Below are positions 45,340-53,014 of a stretch of DNA of 64,000 nucleotides, piece after piece. This stretch comes from JBCCTX01 sp965263105 (lineage in GTDB: Bacteria > Bacteroidota > Bacteroidia > J057): NCBI GenBank assembly GCA_965263105.1, contig CBDHGL010000003.1, positions 1,178,001 through 1,242,000 of the forward strand, in the 5' to 3' direction. The notes under the pieces are model-generated. The model was not told the origin of the DNA. It did not search any database and worked only from the letters and a program-made list of their open reading frames with translations. Position 1 is the first letter of the stretch; every line of letters starts with the position of its first letter. The position numbers were made by a program, and so were the translations under genes.

Positions 45340-46107
45340 ATGAAAAGCTTTTTCCGTAAAATGTTTTACACAGCCCTGGTGATACTCGCTGTATCGATGG
45401 TATTTGCAGATCGATTTGGCGGAGATTCCATTTTTGGAAGGTCTGATGACGATGATCACGAACATGCAGAAACCTACCTCATGGAAGCATCTGGCGAACC
45501 CTTTACGCATGTATCTGTATCAGGTAACTTTCGCGTCAGTTTGAAAGAGGCCTCCAATTCTGGCTATAAGATAGAAGCTGATGGGAAATTGAAGAAAAAT
45601 ATTCAGGCGTATATCAGTGGAGAAACGCTATATATAAAGTATAAGGGCAAAAAATGGTTTACCCGAGATTTTGGAAAACGGGTGGATGTATTTATTGAGA
45701 GTTCCCAATGGGAGCACATAGAAGCCCATGGGGCTGTGAGTCTGGAGACTGAGAATACCTTGAATGCCGATCATCTAGAAATACAGCTCAGTGGAGCAGG
45801 GGAGGGGGATCTGGAAGTAGAAGCTAATTCTTTGGAACTCCATGCCAGTGGTGCCTCAGAGATTGAATTGGCCGGAGAAGTAGAGGATTGTGAACTGAGA
45901 GTTTCCGGAGCTGGAGAATTGGAGGCTGATGAGTTAAAATCAAGCCATATGAGAGTATCCATCAGTGGGGCCGGGGAAGCTAAGGTATACGCCACAGAAA
46001 GCTTGAAGGTGAATGTTTCTGGAGCAGGGAGCGTGCGATACAAAGGGGACCCCTCAGAGATATCCAAAAATATTTCTGGCGCAGGAAGTGTAAAATCTAT
46101 GCGATAG
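45340..46107 (+). CDS. GIN-domain (DUF2807) beta-helical envelope protein
   Basis: A 255-residue protein starting at the ATG 45340, where a signal-like helix begins (MKSFFRKMFYTALVILAVSMVFA); an in-frame extension to 45178 overlaps the meaB promoter and is rejected. Residues 55-250 form the GIN/DUF2807 fold (FTHVSVSGNFRVSLKE). Its second half carries repeated turns of a right-handed beta-helix: SGAGEGDLEV, SGASEIEL, SGAGELEA, SGAGEAKV, SGAGSVRY and SGAGSVKS. It is probably cell-envelope located with an unknown role; a terminator follows. Confidence 0.88.
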   Translation: MKSFFRKMFYTALVILAVSMVFADRFGGDSIFGRSDDDDHEHAETYLMEASGEPFTHVSVSGNFRVSLKEASNSGYKIEADGKLKKNIQAYISGETLYIKYKGKKWFTRDFGKRVDVFIESSQWEHIEAHGAVSLETENTLNADHLEIQLSGAGEGDLEVEANSLELHASGASEIELAGEVEDCELRVSGAGELEADELKSSHMRVSISGAGEAKVYATESLKVNVSGAGSVRYKGDPSEISKNISGAGSVKSMR

Positions 46108-46144
46108 CATTTTTATCCTATATGCCTTTGATTTTTTGAGTGAG

Positions 46145-46170
46145 GGTCGTACATGTTACGGCCTTTTTTT
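46145..46170 (+). terminator. Rho-independent terminator after the GIN gene
   Basis: GGTCGTA at 46145-46151 pairs with TACGGCC at 46157-46163 (one G-U pair), followed by a run of T. It lies across the extended start of the next ORF (46153) and argues for the later ATG at 46183. Confidence 0.75.
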
Positions 46171-46182
46171 GTTGTTTGCTGT

Positions 46183-46800
46183 ATGGCTCCCTCCGATTTA
46201 GCACAACTCTTTGGACGTATAGATATATACCTCCTTGACCAGATTCTAAAAGGTAACATAGACTTAGGTGAACCCATTTTGGATGCAGGATGTGGGGGGG
46301 GGAGAAATATCATCTATTTTATGAGACAACAAGCAGCCGTATATGGAATAGATTCCTCGCAAAAGGCCATTTCTGCAGTACAGGAACTTTCTGAGTTGCT
46401 TGGATATGCCTATCCAGAGCGATTTTCTGTGAATGGTATAGATGAAATCCCCTTTGAAGACGCCTTTTTTGGAACCGTTATTTGTAATGCTGTACTACAT
46501 TTCTGTCCAGATGAAGCTTATTTTCTGAAGGCGGTGGAAGAATGTTGGCGCGTACTAAAGCCTGGAGGGATTTTATTTGTTCGTACGGCGGTGAAGGATG
46601 GTTTGGAGAAAGATTTATTACCCGTATCGGGGCAAGCAGGATGGTATCACTTACCGGATGGTACAAGCCGTTTTCTGGTAAATATGAAATTCCTATCTCA
46701 GCTCAGCGAAGAGCTTGGGGGAAAGTGGGTCCAAGCTCTTCGTTCTGTGTTGTTAAAAGATATGCGAAGTATGGGTACTTGGGTATTACAAAAAGGCTAA
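46183..46800 (+). CDS. Class I SAM-dependent methyltransferase
   Basis: A 205-residue methyltransferase with motif I ILDAGCGGGRNIIYF (about 33-47), the acidic residue in VYGIDSSQKAI (about 54-64) and motif IV/VI (ICNAVLHFCPDEAYF, VLKPGGILFVRTAV). The start was placed at 46183 because the upstream ten codons lie in a terminator. The substrate is unknown; the Methyltransf_11 fold covers small molecules, lipids and quinones. It abuts the convergent membrane-protein gene with no gap. Confidence 0.88.
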   Translation: MAPSDLAQLFGRIDIYLLDQILKGNIDLGEPILDAGCGGGRNIIYFMRQQAAVYGIDSSQKAISAVQELSELLGYAYPERFSVNGIDEIPFEDAFFGTVICNAVLHFCPDEAYFLKAVEECWRVLKPGGILFVRTAVKDGLEKDLLPVSGQAGWYHLPDGTSRFLVNMKFLSQLSEELGGKWVQALRSVLLKDMRSMGTWVLQKG

Positions 46801-47331
46801 TTATCCTTTCCTACTCATATTCTCAAAGAATAAGGAAAAGGCCGCTAGCAACATGCCCCCAAAGCCCGTCCAGAAGCCGATTCTTGTGGATTGGAAAAAG
46901 GTAGAGGAATCTTCTAATACATTTCCCCATAGCCAAAAAATGAGCCATCCAAATCCCAGAAATAAGATGCTGAAGAAAATACCGTGGCTATATTGTCTTC
47001 CTCGTAGGCCTCGAACCATATAACCCAGGGAGTGCAAGCCAAACCATATCGGGGCACCCAAAACCAACAGTAGGCCAGCCACTAAGCCTAAGCCTTCGAA
47101 GCCTTCTGCAGCATTCCATTTATCTTGGATAAAAGACATCAGACCCTCTCCTTTGTCAAAGGATTGTACGCCAAATTGATTCAAAATTGTTTGGACTACA
47201 TCTACTCCTGTCAATTCCAACGAAGAGTTTTCTGAGTTGACAAATTGGGAATCTAATTCGAAATAGGGAAGTACAAAGGAACCTAAAATGACTAGGCCAC
47301 TGAGAAGAAGAACAATTCTTTCGAGTCTCAT
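46801..47331 (-). CDS. Four-TM hypothetical membrane protein
   Basis: A 176-residue membrane protein with hydrophobic segments at about 5-23, 78-100, 115-137 and 150-168. The 55-residue extracytoplasmic loop after the first helix is acidic (SQFVNSENSSLELTG). No family is recognised. Its stop codon begins one base after the methyltransferase stop on the other strand, so the genes are tightly convergent. Confidence 0.65.
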   Translation of the reverse strand: MRLERIVLLLSGLVILGSFVLPYFELDSQFVNSENSSLELTGVDVVQTILNQFGVQSFDKGEGLMSFIQDKWNAAEGFEGLGLVAGLLLVLGAPIWFGLHSLGYMVRGLRGRQYSHGIFFSILFLGFGWLIFWLWGNVLEDSSTFFQSTRIGFWTGFGGMLLAAFSLFFENMSRKG

Positions 47332-47503
47332 GTTAGTTGGGTTTTGTAAGAAAGATAGGTAATTGATAAGAAAGTTGGAAACTTTCTCTTCTTAAGAATT
47401 AGGTATTTAGATAATTTCTCTATTTTCACCTCACAATTAAAAACCTATGCATTCTTGCAGGTACCTTAGTATACTCAATTATTAACCTTCAATTCCTTGC
47501 TTT

Positions 47504-47950
47504 ATGAATGGTGCGCAGCTTCACTTATTACTCAATCACCTACCCATCTTAGGACTCTTTTTTGGCTTTCTGTTACTTGTATTCGGTATTTTATCCCGGC
47601 AGGAAATCATATCCAAGGCGTCCATGATAGTCTTTATTATGATGGCCATGATAACGGTGCCCGTAAATGAAACAGGAGAATCTGCAGAAGAAATCATAGA
47701 GAACCATCCTGCGATAACAGTCGAACATGACCTCATCCATCAGCATGAAGACGCGGCGGGGCTTGCCTTGTGGTTGATGCTGGGCCTGGGGACCCTAGCA
47801 TTGGTGAGTCTTATCGTAGATAGTAAAAATCCCTTTGGGAAATATGCCCAATATGTAGTGTTGGTGGCTTCCCTAGCCTTATTTATATATATGGTCCAGG
47901 TGGGATGGATGGGAGCTCAAATTATGCATCCAGAAATTCGGACCCCTTAA
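47504..47950 (+). CDS. DUF2231-like four-TM membrane protein
   Basis: A 148-residue protein with four TM helices. The N-terminal LHLLLNHLPILGLFFGFLL and the C-terminal VGWMGAQIMHPEI resemble the DUF2231 family. His residues sit near the membrane edges (NHLP, EHDLIHQHED, MHPE), which is compatible with heme or metal binding but unproven. It is monocistronic; no terminator is seen before the separate promoter at 48003. Confidence 0.7.
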   Translation: MNGAQLHLLLNHLPILGLFFGFLLLVFGILSRQEIISKASMIVFIMMAMITVPVNETGESAEEIIENHPAITVEHDLIHQHEDAAGLALWLMLGLGTLALVSLIVDSKNPFGKYAQYVVLVASLALFIYMVQVGWMGAQIMHPEIRTP

Positions 47951-48002
47951 GTAAGGGTACTGCATTTATTTTTTAAAAATTTGCAAAATATTGAATGACT
48001 AC

Positions 48003-48033
48003 TTTGAAATTGAAACCCAATTTCCTACATTTG
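48003..48033 (+). promoter_or_regulatory. Bacteroidota housekeeping promoter (TTTG-N19-TACATTTG)
   Basis: TTTG at 48003-48006 and TACATTTG at 48026-48033 match the phylum's -33/-7 consensus exactly with a 19-nt spacer. The predicted transcription start is about 48040, 26 nt before an ATG. Confidence 0.75.
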
Positions 48034-48065
48034 CGTTGAATAAAAATAATTCCATTTATCATATC

Positions 48066-48176
48066 ATGTTCAGAATTCCAACATATTCCTTTAATGATCT
48101 CTTTCTGCATTCTTGGATGCAGTGTGTAAAGGGATTGGCAGAGGAATATTCCGGGCGTATACCACTTCGAAGGTAA
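48066..48176 (+). CDS. Candidate 36-residue small protein or leader peptide
   Basis: A 36-codon ORF beginning MFRIPTYSFNDLFLHSWMQ and ending RIPLRR. It is not recognised. Support comes from context: a perfect promoter 33 bp upstream and a strong terminator 26 bp downstream make a transcript of about 190 nt holding only this ORF. In addition, CCGGGCG at 48151-48157, inside the ORF, is complementary to CGCCCGG at 48200-48206, which overlaps the left arm of the terminator. So it could instead be an attenuator leader or a non-coding RNA. Confidence 0.45.
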   Translation: MFRIPTYSFNDLFLHSWMQCVKGLAEEYSGRIPLRR

Positions 48177-48201
48177 GAATTGAAACAATTCGCTTTTTGC
48201 G

Positions 48202-48229
48202 CCCGGACTTGAAAAAGTTCGGGTTTTTT
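48202..48229 (+). terminator. Rho-independent terminator
   Basis: A 9-bp stem (48202-48210 with 48215-48223, one G-U pair, GAAA loop) followed by six T. It closes the short transcript started at about 48040. Confidence 0.85.
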
Positions 48230-48613
48230 GTTTTAGAACCAATTTTAACGTCATGAGAATACATTTTGCTAGTCAAATTCCCCCTTTTAAGGGCCTAGTC
48301 TCCGAAGAACGAACCCGAGAGACTTAAGTTCGCCGGGAACCCCACAATGAAGAATTCCGGTGTCTAGATTTAGCCGCAATTTGCCTATTTCCTGGCATTG
48401 CGAGATGGGAAAGGTGTGCCCTATTTGGTGCGATTGAGAATTACTAATTACGTTAACTCTCTAAGTCTATAAGCGATGTTGACCTTACTCGAATACTTAC
48501 GCGACTTGCACTTCAGAAATCGATCTATGAGATATCGTATGAATCGGTCTAAGAAAAATATGAGAATAGCAAAGTGTATGTAAATGTTTTCTTATCAGCT
48601 AATCCTAATTTTG
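48230..48613. other. 384-bp region without a clear gene
   Basis: Between the 48202 terminator and the small L7/L12-like ORF. No ORF with coding character is seen. A short AGTCTC/GAGACT pairing (about 48297-48324) and several GC-containing segments (48290-48420) might be part of a structured leader, but no known RNA family is recognised. Confidence 0.3.
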
Positions 48614-48796
48614 ATGAGAGTATTAAGAAATACCCAGAAAGATACCTTGAAAGGGATTATTGTTCATAAGGGCAAAGTCCCTGCCATGCGTATGTATATG
48701 GCACAAACTGGAAAGAGATTGGATGCAGCCCGGAAGATCGTAGATAATCTGGCCAGTGATATCCAACCCGGCCCAAGCAAGCCTTCATGTCCCTGA
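48614..48796 (+). CDS. Small protein resembling the L7/L12 C-terminal domain
   Basis: A 60-residue ORF from ATG 48614 (70 residues if the ATG at 48584 is used). The core GKVPAMRMYMAQTGKRLDAARKIVDNLA follows the pattern of the ribosomal L7/L12 C-terminal helix-turn-helix (IxAIKxxRExTGxGLxEAKxxV), without the Gly-Leu pair. Stand-alone small proteins of this type occur in many bacteria with unknown function. A 13-bp hairpin follows 5 bp after the stop. Confidence 0.5.
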   Translation: MRVLRNTQKDTLKGIIVHKGKVPAMRMYMAQTGKRLDAARKIVDNLASDIQPGPSKPSCP

Positions 48797-48801
48797 AGTT
48801 A

Positions 48802-48830
48802 GTTCCCTGGTAGATTTTCTACTGGGGAAC
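48802..48830 (+). terminator. Terminator-like hairpin
   Basis: A 13-bp stem with two G-U pairs (48802-48814 with 48818-48830, 3-nt loop) directly after the small ORF. The T-tract is weak, so termination efficiency is uncertain. Confidence 0.5.
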
Positions 48831-48917
48831 ATTCAATTAGGTTTTCTTGCCTATTCCCTATTTCTTTTTCAAATTTGCCTATGATTATATGTTACCTTGT
48901 CCTTAAATTCTAGGAAT

Positions 48918-49580
48918 ATGAACCAAACCAAACATCCACCTGTGAAAGGTCATGAAGGGAGTAAAGGGAAAATGTTCGAAAATCCCATACTTGAATTCTT
49001 GAGTAAAAGTTCTCCCACTACCACTATTATTACCTATGGGACACTAATTACTACGCTGATTATTCTTAATTACTACTATGGCCAAATTTCCAATATTTGG
49101 CTGGGAATTGGGATCTATCTGGGCGGTTTTTTCTTTTGGACATTTGCCGAGTATTTCCTGCATAGATACCTCTTCCACTGGATTACTGAACATCCTTTTG
49201 TTCAGAAGTTTCACTACTCTGTCCATGGCTACCATCACGAATTTCCCCGAGATGATACGCGGGTATTTATGCCCCCAATTCCGGGTATTGTGTTGTCCTC
49301 ACTATTTTTGGGTCTTTTTTACCTGATCATGGGGGGCTATGCCTTTGTTTTCACAGCAGGGTATATCAATGGGTATTTGGTATACTCAAGTGTTCACTAT
49401 AGTACCCACAAATTTAAGCCCCCTAAGTCTCGTTGGTTGAAGGTATTATGGAGGCATCACAACCTGCACCACTACCGTTTTCCCGACAAGGCATTTGGCG
49501 TTTCATCTCCTTTGTGGGATCATGTTTTTGGAACCATGCCGCCTCTTCCCAAAAAGAGAACCCAGGGAACTCAGGCCTAA
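48918..49580 (+). CDS. Fatty acid hydroxylase / sterol desaturase superfamily enzyme
   Basis: A 220-residue di-iron membrane enzyme with the eight-His pattern: HRYLFH (about 81-86), HYSVHGYHH (about 98-106), HYSTH and HHNLHH (about 183-188). Two pairs of TM helices lie at about 30-75 and 125-160. It would hydroxylate a lipid acyl chain, for instance of sphingolipids or carotenoids, at the inner membrane. ATG 48918 is used; the longer frame begins at a TTG. Confidence 0.9.
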   Translation: MNQTKHPPVKGHEGSKGKMFENPILEFLSKSSPTTTIITYGTLITTLIILNYYYGQISNIWLGIGIYLGGFFFWTFAEYFLHRYLFHWITEHPFVQKFHYSVHGYHHEFPRDDTRVFMPPIPGIVLSSLFLGLFYLIMGGYAFVFTAGYINGYLVYSSVHYSTHKFKPPKSRWLKVLWRHHNLHHYRFPDKAFGVSSPLWDHVFGTMPPLPKKRTQGTQA

Positions 49581-49617
49581 AAGGTCTCTAGGGTGCTAAG
49601 GAAAATTAGGCCCAAAC

Positions 49618-49655
49618 ATAAAAAAAGGGAGGGAGGAAGACCTTCCCTTTTTTAT
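49618..49655. terminator. Bidirectional terminator between convergent genes
   Basis: AAAAAAGGGA at about 49620-49629 pairs with TCCCTTTTTT at about 49644-49653, with A- and T-runs on both outer sides. It can serve both the hydroxylase (+) and the methyltransferase (-). Confidence 0.8.
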
Positions 49656-50560
49656 TTGTGAATTTCTACAAAGATAAGTGCCCCTTGACCTTCAGGGTGA
49701 AATTTGATAGAATAGGGGGCAAAGTCAGAAGCCCTTATGAGATCCAATAGCTGGGTTTCGCTTCTGTGGTAAACTCGCCAATCAAATAGAACCTCCAAAT
49801 AGTCTCTATTGGGGTTCTGATCAGAAACTATACCCAGGAATAATTTGCCGTTAGGTAATAACCAATTTCCCACATGGCGAATCATCTGGGAAAAGAGTTG
49901 GTCATCTAGGTAATTGAAAATGCCTCCAGCCCAAATGAAGTGATAAGGATATTCAGGTTTGAATCGGAATACATTCTGGTTATGGAATCTGACGGAACTG
50001 CCCAAATGCCCCAGTAAGCCAGAAGCATATTGGATCGCATGCCGGTCAACTTCTACACAATCAATTTGAAGTTGGTTATTGCTGTGAATTTGAAGGAATT
50101 CTTTGATGGGCCTACAGGATCCCGAGAGTAGGTTAAGGGCTTTGAATGTACTTACTTTTTTATTGGGAAGAGAAGTAAGGGCTTTCTCAAGGGATTTTTG
50201 AAAAAAGGCCTTCCTATTTCTTACCGCGATAAAGGTAGGTAAGGCATGGAAGTGCTTATCCCAGGCAGCCCATTTTTCATCATGTGAGGTATACTGGGTA
50301 TATATCTTATCGATGAGCTCAAAATCTCCTGGATAAACTCGAGGTCTGGCAACAGCATGTCCATGCATCGTATGGACCGGGAAGGCATAATTGGCCTGTT
50401 TTTGAAGAATTCCTAAATCGGATTTTTGTAAGATACCCTTTTCTTTTTGAAGAAAGATTTCGGAAACCAATTGCATAAACTCTATGACCACTTTTCCTTC
50501 AAAGGGTTCTGTTTGGATTAAGCGTTTTAGCTCTCGAACGAATGGATCGACTTGTGCCAA
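49652..50560 (-). CDS. SAM-dependent methyltransferase related to extracellular factor (3-OH-PAME) synthases
   Basis: A 302-residue protein. Residues 65-85 (HGHAVARPRVYPGDFELIDKIY) and the C-terminal SDQNPNRDYLEVLFDWRVYHR (about 245-265) are patterns of the family that includes 3-hydroxypalmitic acid methyl ester biosynthesis enzymes. The SAM-binding Rossmann core is at about 140-235 (KALNLLSGSCRPIKEFL, IDCVEVDRHAIQYA, HFIWAGGIFNYLDD). The glycine-rich motif I is degenerate (LSGSCRP). The true substrate is unknown. Confidence 0.8.
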   Translation of the reverse strand: MAQVDPFVRELKRLIQTEPFEGKVVIEFMQLVSEIFLQKEKGILQKSDLGILQKQANYAFPVHTMHGHAVARPRVYPGDFELIDKIYTQYTSHDEKWAAWDKHFHALPTFIAVRNRKAFFQKSLEKALTSLPNKKVSTFKALNLLSGSCRPIKEFLQIHSNNQLQIDCVEVDRHAIQYASGLLGHLGSSVRFHNQNVFRFKPEYPYHFIWAGGIFNYLDDQLFSQMIRHVGNWLLPNGKLFLGIVSDQNPNRDYLEVLFDWRVYHRSETQLLDLIRASDFAPYSIKFHPEGQGALIFVEIHK

Positions 50561-50655
50561 TTTAGTGTATTATTTTCGCCTGAATAAAAGATAGCACGCA
50601 ATTTATTAAATTTCAGTTGTATATAAGCCAATTTTATCAATATAAATTGAAGTGT

Positions 50656-51333
50656 ATGGATTTTGAAGCAGGGCAGACCCTTCTTTTCAACAAACCCAAA
50701 GCTTGGACTTCTTTTGATGTCGTAAAGAAAGTTCGGAATACCTTGAAAGTGAAAAAGGTAGGGCACGCTGGAACCCTTGACCCCTTGGCAACAGGCTTAC
50801 TCATTCTGTGTACAGGAAAACATACAAAACGTATTTCCCAAATTCAGGAGCAGGAAAAGGAATATAAAGTATGTTTTCGTCTGGGGGCGACCACTCCCTC
50901 CTATGATGCTGAGTTTCCTCCAGAAAATATTCAGTCGGTTGACCATATCACCCCTGAACAGGTCCAAAAAATGTTGCCCTTTTTCACCGGACAAATTGAA
51001 CAGATCCCACCAGCATTTTCAGCTATAAAAGTTGGGGGAAAGAGAGCTTATAGAGCAGCCCGGGAAGGAAAAAAGCTAGAATTAAAGGCTAGAACTGTCT
51101 ATGTATATGAATTTTCCCTTAGTGGGTGGGAGAATCCCAGTGCTGTATGGGCCACGATACGTTGCAGTAAGGGTACCTACATTCGTTCATTGGTCCACGA
51201 TTTGGGACAATCCTTGGGGGTAGGGGGGTATATACTTGAATTGGAGCGTACGCGGATTGGTGCGTATAAATTGGAAGAGGCTTGGAATATCGGTGAGTTT
51301 GTAGATCAATTCGGCTCGAGAGAAAAGGCTTAA
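50656..51333 (+). CDS. truB: tRNA pseudouridine-55 synthase TruB
   Basis: A 225-residue enzyme that makes pseudouridine at position 55 of tRNAs. The catalytic motif GHAGTLDPLATG is at about 36-47 with the nucleophilic Asp near 42. KEYKVCFRLGATTPSYD and CSKGTYIRSLVHDLG (about 170-184) are also standard. The length is close to the TruB core without a C-terminal PUA domain. The start at ATG 50656 fits the family; the longer frame from 50617 adds an unlikely leader. Confidence 0.96.
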   Translation: MDFEAGQTLLFNKPKAWTSFDVVKKVRNTLKVKKVGHAGTLDPLATGLLILCTGKHTKRISQIQEQEKEYKVCFRLGATTPSYDAEFPPENIQSVDHITPEQVQKMLPFFTGQIEQIPPAFSAIKVGGKRAYRAAREGKKLELKARTVYVYEFSLSGWENPSAVWATIRCSKGTYIRSLVHDLGQSLGVGGYILELERTRIGAYKLEEAWNIGEFVDQFGSREKA

Positions 51334-51339
51334 AAAAAG

Positions 51340-51372
51340 CAAAAAAAGAGCCCCGGCTACCACCCCGGGGCC
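51340..51372 (-). terminator. Rho-independent terminator, minus strand
   Basis: A GC-rich hairpin (AGCCCCGG / CCGGGGC, about 51349-51372) is followed on the minus strand by a run of seven T and further T-rich sequence. It ends the non-coding transcript described next; the truB transcript reads into the same hairpin from the other side. Confidence 0.8.
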
Positions 51373-51524
51373 TGATTAAAAAGGACTACTACTACTACTC
51401 GCGAGCTACAGGGGAAGGATTTGAACCTTCGCGAGAGACTTTTGCCTGATTACATTAGGTCTCCCTGCAGTTTCTATTAAGTTTAACGAAAGGACTTGAA
51501 TAATGTTTCAGAAAACTTAATTAT
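51345..51524 (-). ncRNA. Free-standing small RNA with a tRNA-like 3' part
   Basis: A minus-strand transcript of about 180 nt is predicted from a perfect promoter (51531-51562) to a strong terminator (about 51345). It has no credible ORF. Its 3' half (51469-51407) has an 8-bp acceptor-like pairing (CTGCAGGG with CCCTGTAG, one G-U) and a perfect T-arm: stem GAAGG/CCTTC with loop TTCAAAT. Only 32 nt separate them, holding an AGAC/GTCT stem and CCT/AGG pairing, so there is no D-arm and no normal anticodon arm. It may be a degenerate tRNA, a tRNA-mimic or an unrelated sRNA. Confidence 0.55.
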
Positions 51525-51530
51525 TTACAA

Positions 51531-51562
51531 CAAAGATAGGCAGAGTTCGTGTAGTTTGCAAA
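51531..51562 (-). promoter_or_regulatory. Bacteroidota promoter of the small RNA (TTTG-N20-TATCTTTG)
   Basis: Read on the minus strand, TTTG (51562-51559), a 20-nt spacer and TATCTTTG (51538-51531) match the consensus exactly. Transcription should start near 51524. No protein ORF follows on that strand before the terminator. The remaining 51563-51769 is AT-rich with no feature seen. Confidence 0.75.
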
Positions 51563-51769
51563 TTTCCTAAAGAAATTCCTGATATTTTTAAAATATTACC
51601 AAAATATGCCCATTTAATTAATATTTACTTAACATGGTAATTGAATGCCCACAAATCTCAAGGAACGATGTGCTTGTCTTTATAATCAATTACAAAAACA
51701 ATACCCAATTATACCTAAATACGGATTATCTCAAGTCGGGTTATGAATTTTTTGAGAAAAGATGGCATT

Positions 51770-52330
51770 TTACTTGGAACTGCTTTCCAAGCGCTCAATA
51801 AACTCTTTCCAGACTGCTATTTCTCCCTTATAAGCTTCTACGAGAGAGAATAGGTGGTTTTCGTCGTGGGGATTTTTGCGATAAATTTTTTCCAGCACCT
51901 CAGATTTTTTTTGCTTAACCGCCAGGTCTCCTACATATTCGTCTGAAAAACTGTACTGTTCAAGCGCATATTCTTTGAGGCTATCTTCATACCTTAAAAT
52001 TTCCTGTTTGAGGAGTTCACTCGCGTGGATTAAGTCTTGGACCTCTTTTTCAGAGAATTGGTAAATACTTTCGACATGAATGGATCCGGCCATATTCTGC
52101 ATTCCATCTAGGGGCATCAATTTGATAAAAAGCACCACAAGGCCTATAGCTAATAAAAAAGTAGCAGCTACCTTCCAGGATGGAAGTGCAAAAATGCTTT
52201 GTATGCCCAGGAGTAATTTGGGCCTTTCCAAATTCTTTTCCAGGTCTTTCCAGAGTCCTTCTCTGGGAACCTCAACATCTAACTCCTCACGATGTTTATC
52301 TATATAGGTTTCTAATTCTTTCCAATTCAT
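51770..52330 (-). CDS. Putative anti-sigma factor
   Basis: A 186-residue protein with a charged N-terminal region (1-45), one TM helix (about 52-70; VAATFLLAIGLVVLFI) and a helical extracytoplasmic part with likely coiled coil (about 95-180). It lacks a clear zinc-binding motif. The ECF sigma gene lies immediately upstream (5-bp gap), which is the main reason for the call; sequence similarity to named anti-sigma families is weak. Confidence 0.7.
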   Translation of the reverse strand: MNWKELETYIDKHREELDVEVPREGLWKDLEKNLERPKLLLGIQSIFALPSWKVAATFLLAIGLVVLFIKLMPLDGMQNMAGSIHVESIYQFSEKEVQDLIHASELLKQEILRYEDSLKEYALEQYSFSDEYVGDLAVKQKKSEVLEKIYRKNPHDENHLFSLVEAYKGEIAVWKEFIERLESSSK

Positions 52331-52335
52331 TATTT

Positions 52336-52914
52336 CTAACTTGAAGTATAATTCGCTAGTTTTTTCCTAAGCAATTTCTTTGCCCGATGGTACTGAGATT
52401 TTGCTGTGGACTCCGTAATTCCTAAAATTGAACTGATTTCTTTGTGGTCATATCCCTCTAATTGATAAAGCGTAAATATGACCCGACATCCATCAGGTAA
52501 TTCTTTTATCGCTTGGTGAATCAGTCGTGGCTCTATCGGTGAGCTTTCAATTGAAGTTTTCCGATCTGGGAGATTTTCGAGTTGAGAATCTTCCAAGGGT
52601 TCATATTGAATTCTCTGCTTTTTGATGGCACTGAGACACTTATTAATTACAATGCGCTTAAGCCAGGCTCCGAAGGAGGCACGTCCTTGATAGGTATGCA
52701 ATTTGCTGAAAGCACTAATGAAGGCTTCCTGCAAGGCATCCTCAGCAAGGGAAGAGTTCCCAAGCATCCGGGAACAAATATTGTACATTGCCTTTGAATA
52801 CAGTTGATAAAGGCGAAACTGAGCCTGTCTATCCCCGGTTTTGCAGGCCTCAATAATCTCCGCATGCTGATTCACATAGGAAGCTTTAGACGGATAATTT
52901 AGCTTGAGTTCCAA
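52336..52914 (-). CDS. ECF RNA polymerase sigma factor
   Basis: A 192-residue sigma factor with region 2 at about 25-95 (MYNICSRMLGNSSLAEDALQEAFISAF, RASFGAWLKRIVINKCLS) and region 4 at about 128-185 (LPDGCRVIFTLYQLEGYDHKEISSILGITESTAKSQ). It is co-transcribed with a putative membrane anti-sigma factor. No receptor gene is nearby, unlike the pair at 13.3 kb, so it probably responds to an envelope signal other than nutrient import. Confidence 0.94.
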   Translation of the reverse strand: MELKLNYPSKASYVNQHAEIIEACKTGDRQAQFRLYQLYSKAMYNICSRMLGNSSLAEDALQEAFISAFSKLHTYQGRASFGAWLKRIVINKCLSAIKKQRIQYEPLEDSQLENLPDRKTSIESSPIEPRLIHQAIKELPDGCRVIFTLYQLEGYDHKEISSILGITESTAKSQYHRAKKLLRKKLANYTSS

Positions 52915-53014
52915 TGGTTGTTAAAGTTAAATAGTAGGTTTTGTAGGTAATTTAAAGACGCAGGTACCCCTAAAAGGTTGGAAACAAGAAAAATAATTTT
53001 TTTTGCCTATTAAA

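Noticed and set aside
51407..51469. Ordinary tRNA gene on the minus strand
   Set aside because: Acceptor and T-arm pair well, but only 32 nt lie between them, so there is no D-arm and no five-pair anticodon stem with a seven-base loop. Reported as a tRNA-like part of an sRNA.
51345..51524. tmRNA
   Set aside because: The transcript is about 180 nt, far shorter than tmRNA, with no tag reading frame and no Ala-type G-U pair at the third acceptor position.
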